Of a DNA stretch of 64,000 nucleotides, positions 63,933 to 64,000 are shown piece by piece. The notes beneath the pieces were generated by a model, which had not been told where the DNA came from, did not search any database, and worked only from the letters and a program-made list of their open reading frames with translations. The translations under genes were made by a program, and so were the position numbers. This DNA is from UBA10649 sp963700745 (GTDB lineage Bacteria > Actinomycetota > Actinomycetes > S36-B12), in the NCBI GenBank assembly GCA_963700745.1, contig CAVOYT010000002.1, positions 346,751-410,750 on the forward strand, written 5' to 3'. Each line of letters opens with the position of its first letter. Position 1 is the first letter of the stretch.

Positions 63933-64000
63933 GTGGCGAAGGCCAAGTTTGAGCGCACCAAGCCGCATGTCAACATCGGCACCATCGGTCACATCGACCA
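63933..64000 (+). CDS. tuf: Elongation factor Tu, 5' end only
   Basis: GTG 63933, preceded by GGGAGAA, begins VAKAKFERTKPHVNIGTIGH, the conserved EF-Tu start leading into the G1 loop. The gene continues beyond the window. It follows fusA by 85 bases as in the standard str operon. Confidence 0.96.
   Translation, partial: MAKAKFERTKPHVNIGTIGHID

Overview
The window is GC-rich, mostly gene-dense bacterial chromosome with many GTG and TTG starts, Shine-Dalgarno sites and stop/start overlaps (ATGA, GTGA). The gene set and order point to an Actinomycetota (high-GC Gram-positive) genome. The indicators are the order nuo, polyprenyl synthase, kor; the tRNA-rpmG-hadAB-murB-aspC-tRNATrp-secE-nusG-rplKA block; an acidic NusG N-terminus; a TTG-started rpoB; and a DUF4190 protein. 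The genus cannot be named from sequence alone.

Layout. (1) 1-13826: nuoD (cut by the window edge) to nuoN, the respiratory complex I operon, followed by an isoprenoid diphosphate synthase probably making the menaquinone side chain. (2) 14799-25374: two diguanylate-signalling proteins, a RarD-type exporter, korBA (2-oxoacid:ferredoxin oxidoreductase) and, divergent from korA, a compact set of NuoB-, NuoC- and NuoI-like genes with a helical partner protein but no NuoD-like or membrane subunits; then a yajQ gene. (3) 25422-34694: accessory metabolism: an amine-dehydrogenase-like flavoprotein lacking one expected Fe-S cysteine, a HAD phosphatase, tRNA-Tyr, a ferredoxin-reductase-type flavoprotein behind a DtxR-like palindrome, class II fumarase, an MBL hydrolase, an ACT protein, agmatine deiminase and an SDR. 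(4) 34786-41189: tRNAs, rpmG, hadAB, murB, an aminotransferase, secE, nusG, rplK and rplA. (5) 41255-48350: a branched-chain-amino-acid-type ABC transporter (livG, F, H, M, K) plus a secreted alpha/beta hydrolase, placed between rplA and rplJ. LivM carries an in-frame tandem repeat. (6) 48404-64000: rplJ-rplL, an MFS exporter with its MarR regulator, rpoB-rpoC, a DUF4190 protein, rpsL-rpsG-fusA and the start of tuf.

Genes together. Complex I moves NADH electrons to quinone. KorAB makes reduced ferredoxin from 2-oxoglutarate. The orphan NuoB/C/I-like trio next to korA could be a ferredoxin-linked electron module, but that is inference. The rest is mainly the conserved transcription and translation core.

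Sequence quality. At least 14 genes, including the normally indispensable nusG, murB and fusA, are broken by single-base frameshifts. Removing or adding one base restores conserved protein sequence on both sides in almost every case. This looks like uncorrected indel error in the assembly, mostly extra bases, rather than gene decay. I annotate these as intact genes with the likely error positions. Most lesions are located to within 10-20 bases.
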